Assembly (NCBI GenBank): GCA_045651765.1
Contig: JAZRSY010000008.1
Span: 124,001 to 188,000, forward strand
DNA: 64,000 nt
Source of the DNA: SIG565 sp045651765
GTDB taxonomy: Bacteria > Bacillota > Clostridia > Oscillospirales > Acutalibacteraceae
Reading direction: 5' to 3'
This document shows positions 32,057-41,322 of the stretch, in pieces. Numbering within the stretch: position 1 is the first letter of the stretch; each line of letters starts with the position of its first letter. The position numbers and the translations under genes are program-made. The notes below the pieces were generated by a model. It saw only the letters and a list, made by a program, of their open reading frames with translations, ran no database searches and was not told the DNA's origin.

Positions 32057-35000
32057 TTAATCCCAATTATCGTCATCGGTTGTTTCGTTATCTATGTCTG
32101 CAAACACATAATTATAAACCGAATCACCATATATCATCATTGATTTTAAAATATCAGTTAATTCTGCTTTATCAATGTTTCTAGCTGCATACGTTTCTAT
32201 GCTATAATGCAATGTTTTACTAACTTGTTTGTCACCAACATAGAATGTAGCGTCAATTTCTTCTCGTGTTTGCATCGCATTCAAACTGCCAAACATTACA
32301 TAATATTCGTTACCAACCTTGGTAAAGGCATCGGGGTTGTTTTGATAGGTAACTTCCCAAACACCGCCGTTCTCGCCAGTAACCACAAGTTTTAAGTTGT
32401 TAATATCTTCCGCCGTGGCAATTCTAAACCTAATGTTTACTGAATCCCTAAGGTTTAAGCCCACGCTGGTCCAGTTAACCGTTGGGTTAGCTAAACTACC
32501 CATTGACATACAGCTGCTCAGTTCTGGGTCCTTAGTTGTTCTAAGAGCTTGTTGTTCTGCTGTTAAATCATTGGTTACTAACTCATCTTCTTTGTAATTC
32601 ATATAATCTTGCGACGCAGCACCATAATATAATAGGTCAACCAATGCAGTTTTTAACAGATGGCTTTTTATACCAACGGCGTTATTAATTTGGTCATAGC
32701 AGTACTGCTTAACGCTGTACTGTGTGGTTTCACCTTGGCAAACCTCGCCGGAGTTTTTATAGAACAAGGTTGCCTCTACAACATCGCCTAAACGGTGTGG
32801 GGCAATATTTTTAAAATCAAACACATAGTAAACGTTGCCATCAATTCCACTTACAGCCTCGGTATAGTCTTCTACTATGAACTCTTTATCGTTCATTTTG
32901 AAAACTGCGTATGGGTCGGTATAACCTAAAATATCTAAATTTTCTTTTGATGTTTTAAAGTTAATGGCAATGCTGTTTGTTATGGTTATGGATGCATAGT
33001 CAAAACCTATTTCATCACCTATACATATTACCGGAATAACCTGCAACAACTGCGCTGCAATAGGTTCAGTAATTTCGGTTTTTTGTTGTTGCCATTTGGC
33101 GAGTGTGCCGTAGTATTTAATCTTTTCGAACTGTGAATTATTGTTAAATAAAACTTCGCCAATTTTTGCGCCGTTTTTGGTTATTTTAATTTTTGAATCT
33201 TGGTTAAAACCGGTACAACCGTTAAATGCGTTTTCTTTAATTTCGGTGATGCTTATGGGTGCTGTAACATTGGTTAATGCCGAGCAACCGCTGAAAGCAA
33301 GGTTACCGATTTTTTCTATGCCGTCCGGCAAAACAACCTCGGTGAGTGTAGTGTTGTTTTTAAAGGCCGAGTCGGCTATAGACACAGTGCCTTCTTTTAC
33401 TGTAAATGTACCGGTGGCAGCGCCTTTTATAAGGTGCTTACCAATATATAATACATCATTTTCCCAATTGTTGCTATTGTTATAATATGCTGTGCCAACA
33501 AAAGCGCCATCGGCAATGGCTAAACTATTGTTAGGTAATGTTATGTTGTTTAATTTGCCCGAATTACTAAAGGCATCTGCATAAATTTGTTGTGCGCCGC
33601 TTAAATTTACGGTGGTAAGGTTAGCGCAGTTTCTGAACGCGCCCTTGCCAATTTGTGTTGCAGGTGTGTTAATATTTGTTAAACTGCCACAAACCGCAAA
33701 TGCATTGTTACCAATTTGTGTTACAACCGGTAATGACAATAAGTTTAATTTGCCACAATTTTCAAAAGCAAATTCGCCAATTTGAGTGGCGCCGCTGGCC
33801 GTTATGCTTGTAAGTGAATTACAGCCTGCAAAAGCACCGCGCGGAATTTGTGTTAGGCCGGCGTTAAGGTTAACAGATGAAAGTTTATCGCAGTCTGCAA
33901 AGGCCCTGTCGCCAAGGTTTGTTATGCCCGAAGTGGTTACACTGCTTAACACTGTGCAACCTGCAAAAGCGCCTGAACCTGCTGAAGCAATGTTGCCATT
34001 CACAGTAGCAAGGTTTTTACAACCTGCAAAGGCCAAACTTGGCACTGCAGTAATGTTACCAAGACTTACACTGGTAAGTTCAGCATTGTTTGCAAACGCG
34101 CCCTTGCCTATGCTTGTTATATTATTTGGTATGCTTAAGCCGCTAATTCGGGTATAGGCGAAAGTGTTTTCGCCAATGGCAGACATTCTGCTAAGTATTG
34201 TGTCAATATTATCTCTTAATGCTGTCATGCTTTCGCAACCTAAGAATGCGCCTTCACCAACACTGTTTATGTTGTTCAACGTTGAATAAGTATTGGTTAT
34301 TCTTCTGCAGCCTGCAAAGGCATATTTACCAACCGTTGTGAGAGTCTGGGAATTATTATATAAAGTTAATATAAGCCTACAATCTTCAAAAGCGCCGTCA
34401 GCCAAAGCGGTAACGCCACTGGGTATTGTATAAGTTTCTCTGTTAGTGTCGCCGGCGGGATATCTAACGAGTTCAGTTTGGCCTGAATTAAAAAGAACAC
34501 CATCAGACACTATGTAATTGCCACTACTTATAAAGGTTACAAGACTGGTGCATTGTGCAAACGCGCGGCTGCCAATGCTGGTTGGTGTGCCAAGGTTAGC
34601 TGTAACAAGGTTTTTACAACCTGCAAAGGCTTTTTCGCCAATTGCGGCAGAACCCTCAATTGTAATGGTTATTATTTTGTCGCAGTTTGCAAAAGCGCCT
34701 GCGCCAATTTGAGTAACACTGCTTGGAATTTTAACCTCGGTTATACCCGAGTTGCCTGCAAAAGCGCCATCGGCAATTTGGGTAACACTGGTTGGAACAA
34801 CAACCTTGCCATTACCTTTATAAGCCTTTAAAACACCGTTTTCAATGGTGAATTCTTCGTTATTTTGCGGGAATGCTCCGTTTTGTTTTTGCTCAGTGCG
34901 CAGGTTATTAAAATATCTTGTACCTTGTGTGGTAACGCTGTGGGTGCCTGTAGCATATGCTTCAGGTGTAGTAATTTGGGCTAATTGGCTGGCAACCGAA

Positions 35001-36013
35001 GAGCCACTTGGTACTATATATGTAAACTGCGGGCTGCCCCAACCATTAAAGTTTGTAATGGTTACTTTCTCGCTTGCCCAGTTTTTATTCATACTGTCCC
35101 AATACGGATTGTTGTACATGTTGGCCGGCCTTACACCCACCAAGCAATCGGGGTTAGCAATTATAATGGTTGTGGTGCCGGTATATTCGCGGCCGGTAAG
35201 TGAAGAACCGCAAACTATTTTTACTGTTTCGGGTAATTCTATTGTAGGCATGTTGGAGCCGTAAAATGCTTGGTAATGAATTTCTTCTATACCGTAAGAG
35301 AAAACAACGCCTTCTTCTAGGTTGCAAGCGTAAAACGCACCAACCGGAATAATTTTAACGCCACCGGGTATTGCGATTTTTTTAAGTGAAACACACATTG
35401 AGAAGTTGTTGCCCTGCAAAAACGATTTAAGTGTGCTTGGCAATTTCACCGACTCTAAATTAGAGCAGTTTGCAAAAGCGTAAGAACCAATGGCTTCTAC
35501 ACCCTCGGGAATAATAACCTCGGTTATGGTTGCGTTATTCATAAAGGCGGCGTGGCCGATTTCGGTTAAACCAAAACACTCGGGAATGCGCACCTTAGTG
35601 CTGCTGCCAACATATTCGTCCAACACACCAAAATTAACAACAAAGTCGGACATTTCTATAACATAAACTGTAATTTCCAAACTTTTGCCGGAATATTGCG
35701 CAGTAAGTGTATATGTGCCTGCGTTTTTAAAGTTAATTTCATCATTGTTTATAACAACATTTTGTTTGTTATTGGTGGACCAAGTAACCTGTGAACCGCT
35801 TAACCATTGGTTATTGAGATATATGGCTATATCCTTTTTGGTTATTTGAGATTGAACATCGGTTTCTAAATAGTTTTTGTCACTCGACAAAACAAACTCG
35901 GCCGAAATGGTTGACTCGGGTATTGTTTGCTCACTTCCGAACGCAACTAAACTAACCGGTATAACTGATATTACCAGTATTAATGATAAAAATATAGCCA
36001 GTATTTTCTTCAT
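32057..36013 (-). CDS. BspA-type leucine-rich-repeat surface protein
   Basis: A 1318-aa exported protein. The signal peptide covers about residues 1-26. An Ig-like region follows (about 40-120, with VTWSTNNKQNVVINNDEINF). The bulk, about 130-950, is many leucine-rich repeats of the BspA/TpLRR kind, each near AFAGCxxLxxVxL. The C-terminal 350 residues form a separate region ending in the acidic tail DIDNETTDDDNWD. There is no LPxTG motif or SLH domain, so the anchor is unclear. BspA-like proteins bind host matrix or other bacteria. A GGAGG site precedes the ATG. First gene of a three-gene unit with the 39-aa peptide and acidic lipoprotein. Confidence 0.9.
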   Translation of the reverse strand: MKKILAIFLSLILVISVIPVSLVAFGSEQTIPESTISAEFVLSSDKNYLETDVQSQITKKDIAIYLNNQWLSGSQVTWSTNNKQNVVINNDEINFKNAGTYTLTAQYSGKSLEITVYVIEMSDFVVNFGVLDEYVGSSTKVRIPECFGLTEIGHAAFMNNATITEVIIPEGVEAIGSYAFANCSNLESVKLPSTLKSFLQGNNFSMCVSLKKIAIPGGVKIIPVGAFYACNLEEGVVFSYGIEEIHYQAFYGSNMPTIELPETVKIVCGSSLTGREYTGTTTIIIANPDCLVGVRPANMYNNPYWDSMNKNWASEKVTITNFNGWGSPQFTYIVPSGSSVASQLAQITTPEAYATGTHSVTTQGTRYFNNLRTEQKQNGAFPQNNEEFTIENGVLKAYKGNGKVVVPTSVTQIADGAFAGNSGITEVKIPSSVTQIGAGAFANCDKIITITIEGSAAIGEKAFAGCKNLVTANLGTPTSIGSRAFAQCTSLVTFISSGNYIVSDGVLFNSGQTELVRYPAGDTNRETYTIPSGVTALADGAFEDCRLILTLYNNSQTLTTVGKYAFAGCRRITNTYSTLNNINSVGEGAFLGCESMTALRDNIDTILSRMSAIGENTFAYTRISGLSIPNNITSIGKGAFANNAELTSVSLGNITAVPSLAFAGCKNLATVNGNIASAGSGAFAGCTVLSSVTTSGITNLGDRAFADCDKLSSVNLNAGLTQIPRGAFAGCNSLTSITASGATQIGEFAFENCGKLNLLSLPVVTQIGNNAFAVCGSLTNINTPATQIGKGAFRNCANLTTVNLSGAQQIYADAFSNSGKLNNITLPNNSLAIADGAFVGTAYYNNSNNWENDVLYIGKHLIKGAATGTFTVKEGTVSIADSAFKNNTTLTEVVLPDGIEKIGNLAFSGCSALTNVTAPISITEIKENAFNGCTGFNQDSKIKITKNGAKIGEVLFNNNSQFEKIKYYGTLAKWQQQKTEITEPIAAQLLQVIPVICIGDEIGFDYASITITNSIAINFKTSKENLDILGYTDPYAVFKMNDKEFIVEDYTEAVSGIDGNVYYVFDFKNIAPHRLGDVVEATLFYKNSGEVCQGETTQYSVKQYCYDQINNAVGIKSHLLKTALVDLLYYGAASQDYMNYKEDELVTNDLTAEQQALRTTKDPELSSCMSMGSLANPTVNWTSVGLNLRDSVNIRFRIATAEDINNLKLVVTGENGGVWEVTYQNNPDAFTKVGNEYYVMFGSLNAMQTREEIDATFYVGDKQVSKTLHYSIETYAARNIDKAELTDILKSMMIYGDSVYNYVFADIDNETTDDDNWD

Positions 36014-36096
36014 AATAAATTAGCCTCCAAAACAGGTTAATGGTTTTTTAGGGTATGACCCATATTATTGTACACCAAAAACTTTAAAAAAGCAAG

Positions 36097-36127
36097 AAAA
36101 AAAGAGCAGTTTTGCTGCTCTTTTTTA
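36097..36127 (-). terminator. Terminator after the prohibitin-like gene
   Basis: AAAAAGAGCAG and CTGCTCTTTTT arms around TTTTG. Confidence 0.85.
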
Positions 36128-36159
36128 AAAAATATTTAAAATTCACCTTAAATTTTAAC

Positions 36160-36960
36160 TTAATTGCCCTGCACAGCGTTATAATCAAGCAAAATATCGC
36201 TTTCGCCCATAACCGATGGCAGTTCGCCGTTCCATTTGTTCCACTTAACATAGTTTATGTAATCAGGCGATTTTGCAAGCGCTTCTTGAATAAGTTTAAT
36301 ACTTTGAGCCTCGGCCTCGGCTTGTGTGATTTTTTGTTTTGCCTCAACCTCAATTCTGGCTAAATCTTGCTCGGCCTTAAGCGCATTTTGTTGGGCGGTT
36401 TGCTTTGCCTCTACGGCGTTGTTAAATTCTTCGGAAAAATCGAAGTTCACAATGTTGAATATTTCTACATTTATGCCGTAATGTGCAATTTTTTCCGACA
36501 AAGCATCTTTAATTTGTTCGCCAACGGTTTGGCGTTTGGTAATAAGTTCTTCGGCGGTGTATTGCGCGGTTACTGCCTTAATGCTTTCTTGAATGGCAGG
36601 CACAATAATAACATCGCCATAGCCTGTGCCAACCGTTTTATATAACGTGGCCGACGCTGTTGGGTTAACATGGTAGTTAACGGCAACAACATAAGTTATT
36701 ATTTGTAAATCTTTAGAAGAAGATGTGCCGTTTGTTTCGATTTTTTGGGTGCGGTTATTCATTTGAACCACAGTTTGTATAAGCGGTAATTTAAAATGCA
36801 GACCTTCGCTTAACACCTTTTCTTCAACGGCACCAAAGGTCATAACAACACCGGTGTGGCCGGCACCTATAACCGTAAAGCAGGTGGAAACTATTGCTAT
36901 TGCTAAAATAACACCTATTACTGTTAAGGCGATTTTTATTGGTTTTTTTGTTCCGTTCAT
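36160..36960 (-). CDS. Prohibitin-like SPFH/Band 7 protein
   Basis: A 266-aa protein with one N-terminal membrane helix (IALTVIGVILAIAIVSTCF) and an SPFH domain starting AGHTGVVMTFGAV. The C-terminal helix is coiled-coil-like and rich in Ala, Glu, Gln and Lys (KAEQDLARIEVEAKQK). Members form large ring assemblies on membranes and are linked to membrane quality control. The ATG with AAAGGTGA upstream was chosen over a GTG nine bases earlier. It follows rfbD at 17 bp and probably belongs to the same transcript. Confidence 0.88.
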   Translation of the reverse strand: MNGTKKPIKIALTVIGVILAIAIVSTCFTVIGAGHTGVVMTFGAVEEKVLSEGLHFKLPLIQTVVQMNNRTQKIETNGTSSSKDLQIITYVVAVNYHVNPTASATLYKTVGTGYGDVIIVPAIQESIKAVTAQYTAEELITKRQTVGEQIKDALSEKIAHYGINVEIFNIVNFDFSEEFNNAVEAKQTAQQNALKAEQDLARIEVEAKQKITQAEAEAQSIKLIQEALAKSPDYINYVKWNKWNGELPSVMGESDILLDYNAVQGN

Positions 36961-36976
36961 ATTCTTCACCTTTATC

Positions 36977-37885
36977 TTATAAAATTTCTTTCAAATAGCG
37001 GCTTAGGGCATCTTGCCAGGTTGGTAAGGCAGAAAAACCGCATTCTTCCAGTTTTGATTTATCGAGTCGGCTGTTAAACGGCCTTGCCGCCACCGATACA
37101 CCATATTCAGCGGTAGTTACAGGTGTAACCTTGGTGGTGTAACGAGCTTGTTTAAATATTTCGCAGGCGAAATCATACCACGAAATATATCCGCCGCTGT
37201 TGGTGGCATTATAGTAACCGTATTTTTCGGTTACCACCATATCGCACAAAAGTTTTGCTAAATCGAGAGTATAGGTTGGTGTGCCGATTTGGTCGTTAAC
37301 TACCCTGAGTTCTGGGTATTTTTTGCCAACATTAAGCATTGTTTTAATAAAGTTGTTGCCGTTAAGACCAAACACCCAGGCAATTCTTACAATAAAAAAT
37401 TCACTTAATGCCTCGGCCACGGCCTTTTCGCCATATAATTTACTTTTACCGTAAACATTAAGGGGCTCAAACCTTGTGCAGTCTGCTCCCCAAGGCTGAG
37501 TGCCTTGGCCGTTAAAGACATAATCGGTGCTGATGTACACCATTTTGCTATTTATTTTTTTGCAGTTTTGGGCAATGTTTTTTGTGCCTAAAACATTAAC
37601 CGCCCAAACCTTTTCTTTGTTTTGCTCGTCTTCGGCGGCATCCACTGCTGTCCAGGCGGCGCAGTGAATAACGGCATTGGGTTTAATTTCCCGCATAGCC
37701 TTCTCTACGGCGTCTGCATTAGTAATATCGAGGCTGATATAGGGCAGTTTTTCGGCAGGGGTGCCGCTAACACCGCTATAGCTCGGTGCTATATCGGTGC
37801 CAATAACATTTATGCCGCGGGCAAATAACTCATTTGCTACATCATGCCCCAATTGGCCACCTATTCCCGTTACCAATACCTTCAT
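36977..37885 (-). CDS. rfbD: dTDP-4-dehydrorhamnose reductase
   Basis: RfbD (RmlD) makes dTDP-L-rhamnose, the last step of the pathway. The 302-aa SDR protein has the NADPH loop GIGGQLGHDVANEL near the N-terminus, the YISTDYVFNGQG strand and a YGKSKLYGE catalytic Tyr-Lys motif. A GGGG-type site lies upstream. Last biosynthetic gene in rfbA-rfbC-rfbB-rfbD. Confidence 0.94.
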   Translation of the reverse strand: MKVLVTGIGGQLGHDVANELFARGINVIGTDIAPSYSGVSGTPAEKLPYISLDITNADAVEKAMREIKPNAVIHCAAWTAVDAAEDEQNKEKVWAVNVLGTKNIAQNCKKINSKMVYISTDYVFNGQGTQPWGADCTRFEPLNVYGKSKLYGEKAVAEALSEFFIVRIAWVFGLNGNNFIKTMLNVGKKYPELRVVNDQIGTPTYTLDLAKLLCDMVVTEKYGYYNATNSGGYISWYDFACEIFKQARYTTKVTPVTTAEYGVSVAARPFNSRLDKSKLEECGFSALPTWQDALSRYLKEIL

Positions 37886-37900
37886 TAAAGCCCCTCCGTT

Positions 37901-38920
37901 TTAGCGGTTAGAATACATTTTATCGTAATAGTTTTGGTATTCGCCCGAAATAATGGTTTCCCACCACTCGCGGTTGTCTAAATACCACTGTATTGTCTTT
38001 TTAATACCATCTTTAAACATGGTTTCGGGCAACCAGCCAAGTTCGTTGTGAATTTTGGTTGGGTCTATGGCATAGCGCATATCGTGGCCTTTGCGGTCGC
38101 CAACATAGGTTATAAGACTTTCGGGCTTGCCAAGTTCTTTACAAATAATTTTAACAATGTCTATATTTTTCATTTCGTTGTGGCCGCCTATGTTATACAC
38201 TTCGCCCACCTTGCCGTTGTGGATAATTAAATCAATGGCTTTGCAATGGTCTTCTACATACAACCAGTCGCGCACATTTAAGCCTTCGCCATAAACAGGC
38301 AAGGGTTTGTCGTTAAGGGCGTTGGCTATCATAAGCGGAATTAACTTCTCTGGGAAGTGGTACGGGCCGTAGTTGTTGCTGCAACGGCTTATGGTTATAG
38401 GCAGACCGTAGGTGCGATTATAGGCCATAACAAGCAAATCGGCAGCAGCCTTAGAGCTTGAATATGGGCTGGATGTGTGAATTGGTGTGGTTTCGGTAAA
38501 GAATAAATCGGGGCGGTCGAGCGGTAAATCGCCGTAAACCTCGTCGGTCGAAACCTGGTGGTATCTTTTAATGCCGTATTTGCGGCAGGCATCCATTAAC
38601 ACCGCTGTGCCCATAATGTTGGTTTCTAAGAAGATGCTTGGGTTTTCAATAGAACGGTCAACGTGGCTTTCGGCCGCAAAGTTAACCACCATGTCGGGTT
38701 TTTCTTCTTCAAAAAGTTTATAAACGGCATCGCGGTCGCAAATATCGGCCTTAACAAACCTGAAATTAGGGTTGCTCATTACAGGCTCTAATGTTGAAAG
38801 GTTGCCCGCATAGGTTAATTTATCAAGGCAAATTATTCTGTAATCGGGGTATTTGTTTAACATATGGAAAACAAAATTGCTGCCTATAAATCCGGCACCG
38901 CCGGTAACTATAATTGTCAT
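37901..38920 (-). CDS. rfbB: dTDP-glucose 4,6-dehydratase
   Basis: RfbB (RmlB) turns dTDP-glucose into dTDP-4-keto-6-deoxyglucose. The 339-aa protein opens with the NAD loop VTGGAGFIGSNF and has AAESHVDRSI, the STDEVYGDL catalytic stretch and the YSSSKAAADLL Tyr-Lys motif. The start is the ATG after AAAGGTGG; an in-frame GTG 12 bases earlier overlaps that site. It lies 15 bp from rfbC and 15 bp from rfbD. Confidence 0.96.
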   Translation of the reverse strand: MTIIVTGGAGFIGSNFVFHMLNKYPDYRIICLDKLTYAGNLSTLEPVMSNPNFRFVKADICDRDAVYKLFEEEKPDMVVNFAAESHVDRSIENPSIFLETNIMGTAVLMDACRKYGIKRYHQVSTDEVYGDLPLDRPDLFFTETTPIHTSSPYSSSKAAADLLVMAYNRTYGLPITISRCSNNYGPYHFPEKLIPLMIANALNDKPLPVYGEGLNVRDWLYVEDHCKAIDLIIHNGKVGEVYNIGGHNEMKNIDIVKIICKELGKPESLITYVGDRKGHDMRYAIDPTKIHNELGWLPETMFKDGIKKTIQWYLDNREWWETIISGEYQNYYDKMYSNR

Positions 38921-38935
38921 GTTTTTTACCACCTT

Positions 38936-39487
38936 TTATTTATTGTAAACAAAGTTGCAGTCGCTGTCTTTAAGGGTTGGAGCCTCTAAATCTTTGGCCG
39001 ACAATATCGGGTTTTCTATGCCCCAATTTACGCCAATTTGGGCGTCGTCAAACCTAATGGAACGGTCGCATTCCTTGGAATAAAGGTTGTCCACCTTATA
39101 GCAGAACTGAACGTTATCACTAAGGGTTAAAAATCCGTGCGCAAAGCCGCGTGGGATAAAAAATTGCCTTTTATTTTCGGCCGAGAGCTCCACAGCAACC
39201 CACTGTAAATATGTGGGCGAGCCCTTGCGTAAATCCACCGCAACATCTAACACCGTGCCGCTTGTTACCCTGACAATTTTGGCCTGTGCCATGGGCGACT
39301 GCTGAAAATGAAGCCCTCGCAGAGTTCCTTTTTTGGCTGTGAAGCTTTCGTTATCTTGTTTTGGTATGAAATTTAATTGCTCATATTTGTTTTCTGACCA
39401 GGTTTCCATAAAATAGCCCCTGTGGTCGCCAAAAACATCGGGCTCAATAATTTTAACCTCGGGTATTTTTGTGTCAATTATCTTCAA
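38936..39487 (-). CDS. rfbC: dTDP-4-dehydrorhamnose 3,5-epimerase
   Basis: RfbC (RmlC) epimerises the keto sugar at C3 and C5. The 183-aa cupin carries the family stretches DHRGYFMETW, GTLRGLHFQ (catalytic His) and FFIPRGFAHGFLTLSD. AAGG-type site upstream. Middle of the rfb operon. Confidence 0.95.
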   Translation of the reverse strand: MKIIDTKIPEVKIIEPDVFGDHRGYFMETWSENKYEQLNFIPKQDNESFTAKKGTLRGLHFQQSPMAQAKIVRVTSGTVLDVAVDLRKGSPTYLQWVAVELSAENKRQFFIPRGFAHGFLTLSDNVQFCYKVDNLYSKECDRSIRFDDAQIGVNWGIENPILSAKDLEAPTLKDSDCNFVYNK

Positions 39488-39504
39488 GGCTTTTCCCCCT
39501 TAAA

Positions 39505-40398
39505 TTATTTTGAATATTTAAGACCGCCTTCGGCCACACTTCTTAAATGCTTGCCATAGGGCGATTTTCCGTACCTTTTAGCAGCCTCTAAAAGTTTTTC
39601 TTTGGTTATCCAACCTCTTAAAAAGGCTATTTCTTCAAGCGCCGAAATTTTTATGCCCTGCCTTTTTTCCACCATCTGCACAAAATCGGAAGCCTCTACC
39701 AAAGAGTCCATTGTGCCTGTATCAAGCCATGCAAAACCACGGCCCAAAAGTTGAACATCAAGTTTTTCTTCGTTTAAATACATCTCATTAAGTGAGGTAA
39801 TTTCTAATTCGCCTCTGGCCGACGGCACAACCTGTTTTGCCTTGGCGCTTACACCCTTCGGGTAAAAGTAAAGTCCGGTTATGGCGTAATTACTTTTGGG
39901 TTGTTTGGGCTTTTCTTCAACCGAAATTACCTTTCCGTTTTGGTCAAACTCAACAATTCCAAAACGCTCAGGGTCGTTAACATAATAACCAAACACTGTT
40001 GCGCGACCGTTTTCTTCAGCATTAAATGCGGCTTCTTTAAGGGTTTTGCTAAAGCCGTTGCCATAAAAAATATTGTCGCCAAGCACCATTGCGCAGGCAT
40101 CGTCGCCAATAAATTCTTCGCCCAACAAAAAGGCTTGTGCAAGGCCATCGGGAGAAGGTTGAACCTTATAACTTAAATTAATACCATACCTACTGCCATC
40201 CCCCAACAGTCTTTCAAAGTTGGGTAAATCGGTTGGGGTGGATATTATCAAAATATCCTTTATTCCCGCAAGCATAAGGGTTGAAATCGGGTAAAAAACC
40301 ATTGGTTTATCGTAAACCGGTAAAAGCTGCTTAGAGGTTACCATAGTAAGCGGATAAAGCCTTGTGCCCGAACCGCCTGCTAAAACAATGCCTTTCAT
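39505..40398 (-). CDS. rfbA: Glucose-1-phosphate thymidylyltransferase
   Basis: RfbA (RmlA) makes dTDP-glucose from glucose-1-phosphate and dTTP, the first step toward dTDP-rhamnose. The 297-aa protein opens MKGIVLAGGSGTRLYPLT and has QPSPDGLAQAFLLGEEFIGD and VLGDNIFYG. AGGAGG lies before the ATG, and a promoter lies at 40431-40458. It heads rfbA-C-B-D; rhamnose is used in cell-wall polysaccharides. Confidence 0.96.
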   Translation of the reverse strand: MKGIVLAGGSGTRLYPLTMVTSKQLLPVYDKPMVFYPISTLMLAGIKDILIISTPTDLPNFERLLGDGSRYGINLSYKVQPSPDGLAQAFLLGEEFIGDDACAMVLGDNIFYGNGFSKTLKEAAFNAEENGRATVFGYYVNDPERFGIVEFDQNGKVISVEEKPKQPKSNYAITGLYFYPKGVSAKAKQVVPSARGELEITSLNEMYLNEEKLDVQLLGRGFAWLDTGTMDSLVEASDFVQMVEKRQGIKISALEEIAFLRGWITKEKLLEAAKRYGKSPYGKHLRSVAEGGLKYSK

Positions 40399-40430
40399 AA
40401 CAAGCCTCCTAATTATAATAGTTCAATTTA

Positions 40431-40458
40431 ATTATACTTTAATAAAAGTTTTTGTCAA
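40431..40458 (-). promoter_or_regulatory. Promoter of the rfb operon
   Basis: On the minus strand TTGACA, 16 bp, TATAAT. Confidence 0.75.
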
Positions 40459-40476
40459 TATTGTGTTAATATAACC

Positions 40477-41319
40477 TTATTTGCATAATTTTTGGGCTAT
40501 TATTTTAAGTTCTTCGTCGTTATAAAACTCAATGCTTATTACTCCGTGGTTTTTACCTGTATTTTGCACACTAACCTTGCGGTGCATAGCTTGTTTTAAC
40601 GCTAATTCAACCTCGGAATAAAACGCATTTTTAATTGTGTTGGCCGCCTTTTTGGGTGCGGTTTTGGCCGAACGCACAGCATTCTCGAGCGCCCTTACCG
40701 AAGCGCCGTTTATGGCCATTTCGGTTATTTTTTTGCGCAAAATCGGCTCTTCGGCCGAAAGTATAACCCTTGCATGACCTGCCGTTATGTTGCCGGCACC
40801 TAATAATTCTAACTCGTTTTCATTAAGGTTTAAAAGCCTTAACGAGTTTGTAACCGCCACGCGCGATTTACCTACGCGTTTTGCAACTTCGTCTTGGGTT
40901 AGGCCGTATGTATCTATTAACGCTTTATAACCCAGCGCTTCTTCCACAGCGTTTAGGTCTTGGCGTTGCAAATTCTCTATTAAAGCGGCTTCCATCACCT
41001 GTTGTTCGGCAAAATCTTTAACAATTACTGGCACCGTTTTAAGCCCTGCCAAACGACTGGCGCGCCAACGGCGTTCGCCCGCAATAATGCGGTATGTGCC
41101 GTTTGCAACGGGTTTTACAACTATTGGCTGCAAAAGTCCGTGCTCTTTAATGCTGTTTGACAATTCTTCTAAAGCGTTTTGGTCAAAAACCTTACGGGGT
41201 TGTTCGCGATTGGGCTCAATATCTAAAATATTAAGTTCTATAAGTTCGTTTCTGTCGGTTGCGTTTTCGTTAAACAACGCATCTAACCCGCGGCCTAAAC
41301 CGCCTTTTTTCATGGCCAT
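40477..41319 (-). CDS. parB: ParB/Spo0J chromosome partition protein
   Basis: ParB binds parS near the origin, spreads as a CTP-driven clamp and loads condensin. The 280-aa protein opens KKGGLGRGLDALF, has the REQPRK-type box, the CTP-binding GERRWRASRLAG at about residues 76-87, a helix-turn-helix (LTQDEVAKRVGKSRVAVTNS) and a C-terminal dimer domain. It lies 3 bp from parA, with parS sites 0.9 kb upstream. Confidence 0.95.
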   Translation of the reverse strand: MAMKKGGLGRGLDALFNENATDRNELIELNILDIEPNREQPRKVFDQNALEELSNSIKEHGLLQPIVVKPVANGTYRIIAGERRWRASRLAGLKTVPVIVKDFAEQQVMEAALIENLQRQDLNAVEEALGYKALIDTYGLTQDEVAKRVGKSRVAVTNSLRLLNLNENELELLGAGNITAGHARVILSAEEPILRKKITEMAINGASVRALENAVRSAKTAPKKAANTIKNAFYSEVELALKQAMHRKVSVQNTGKNHGVISIEFYNDEELKIIAQKLCK

Positions 41320-41322
41320 ACG

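Noticed and set aside
32057..36013. The LRR repeats as a CRISPR-like or tandem DNA array
   Set aside because: The repeats are protein-level, uneven in length and in one long reading frame.
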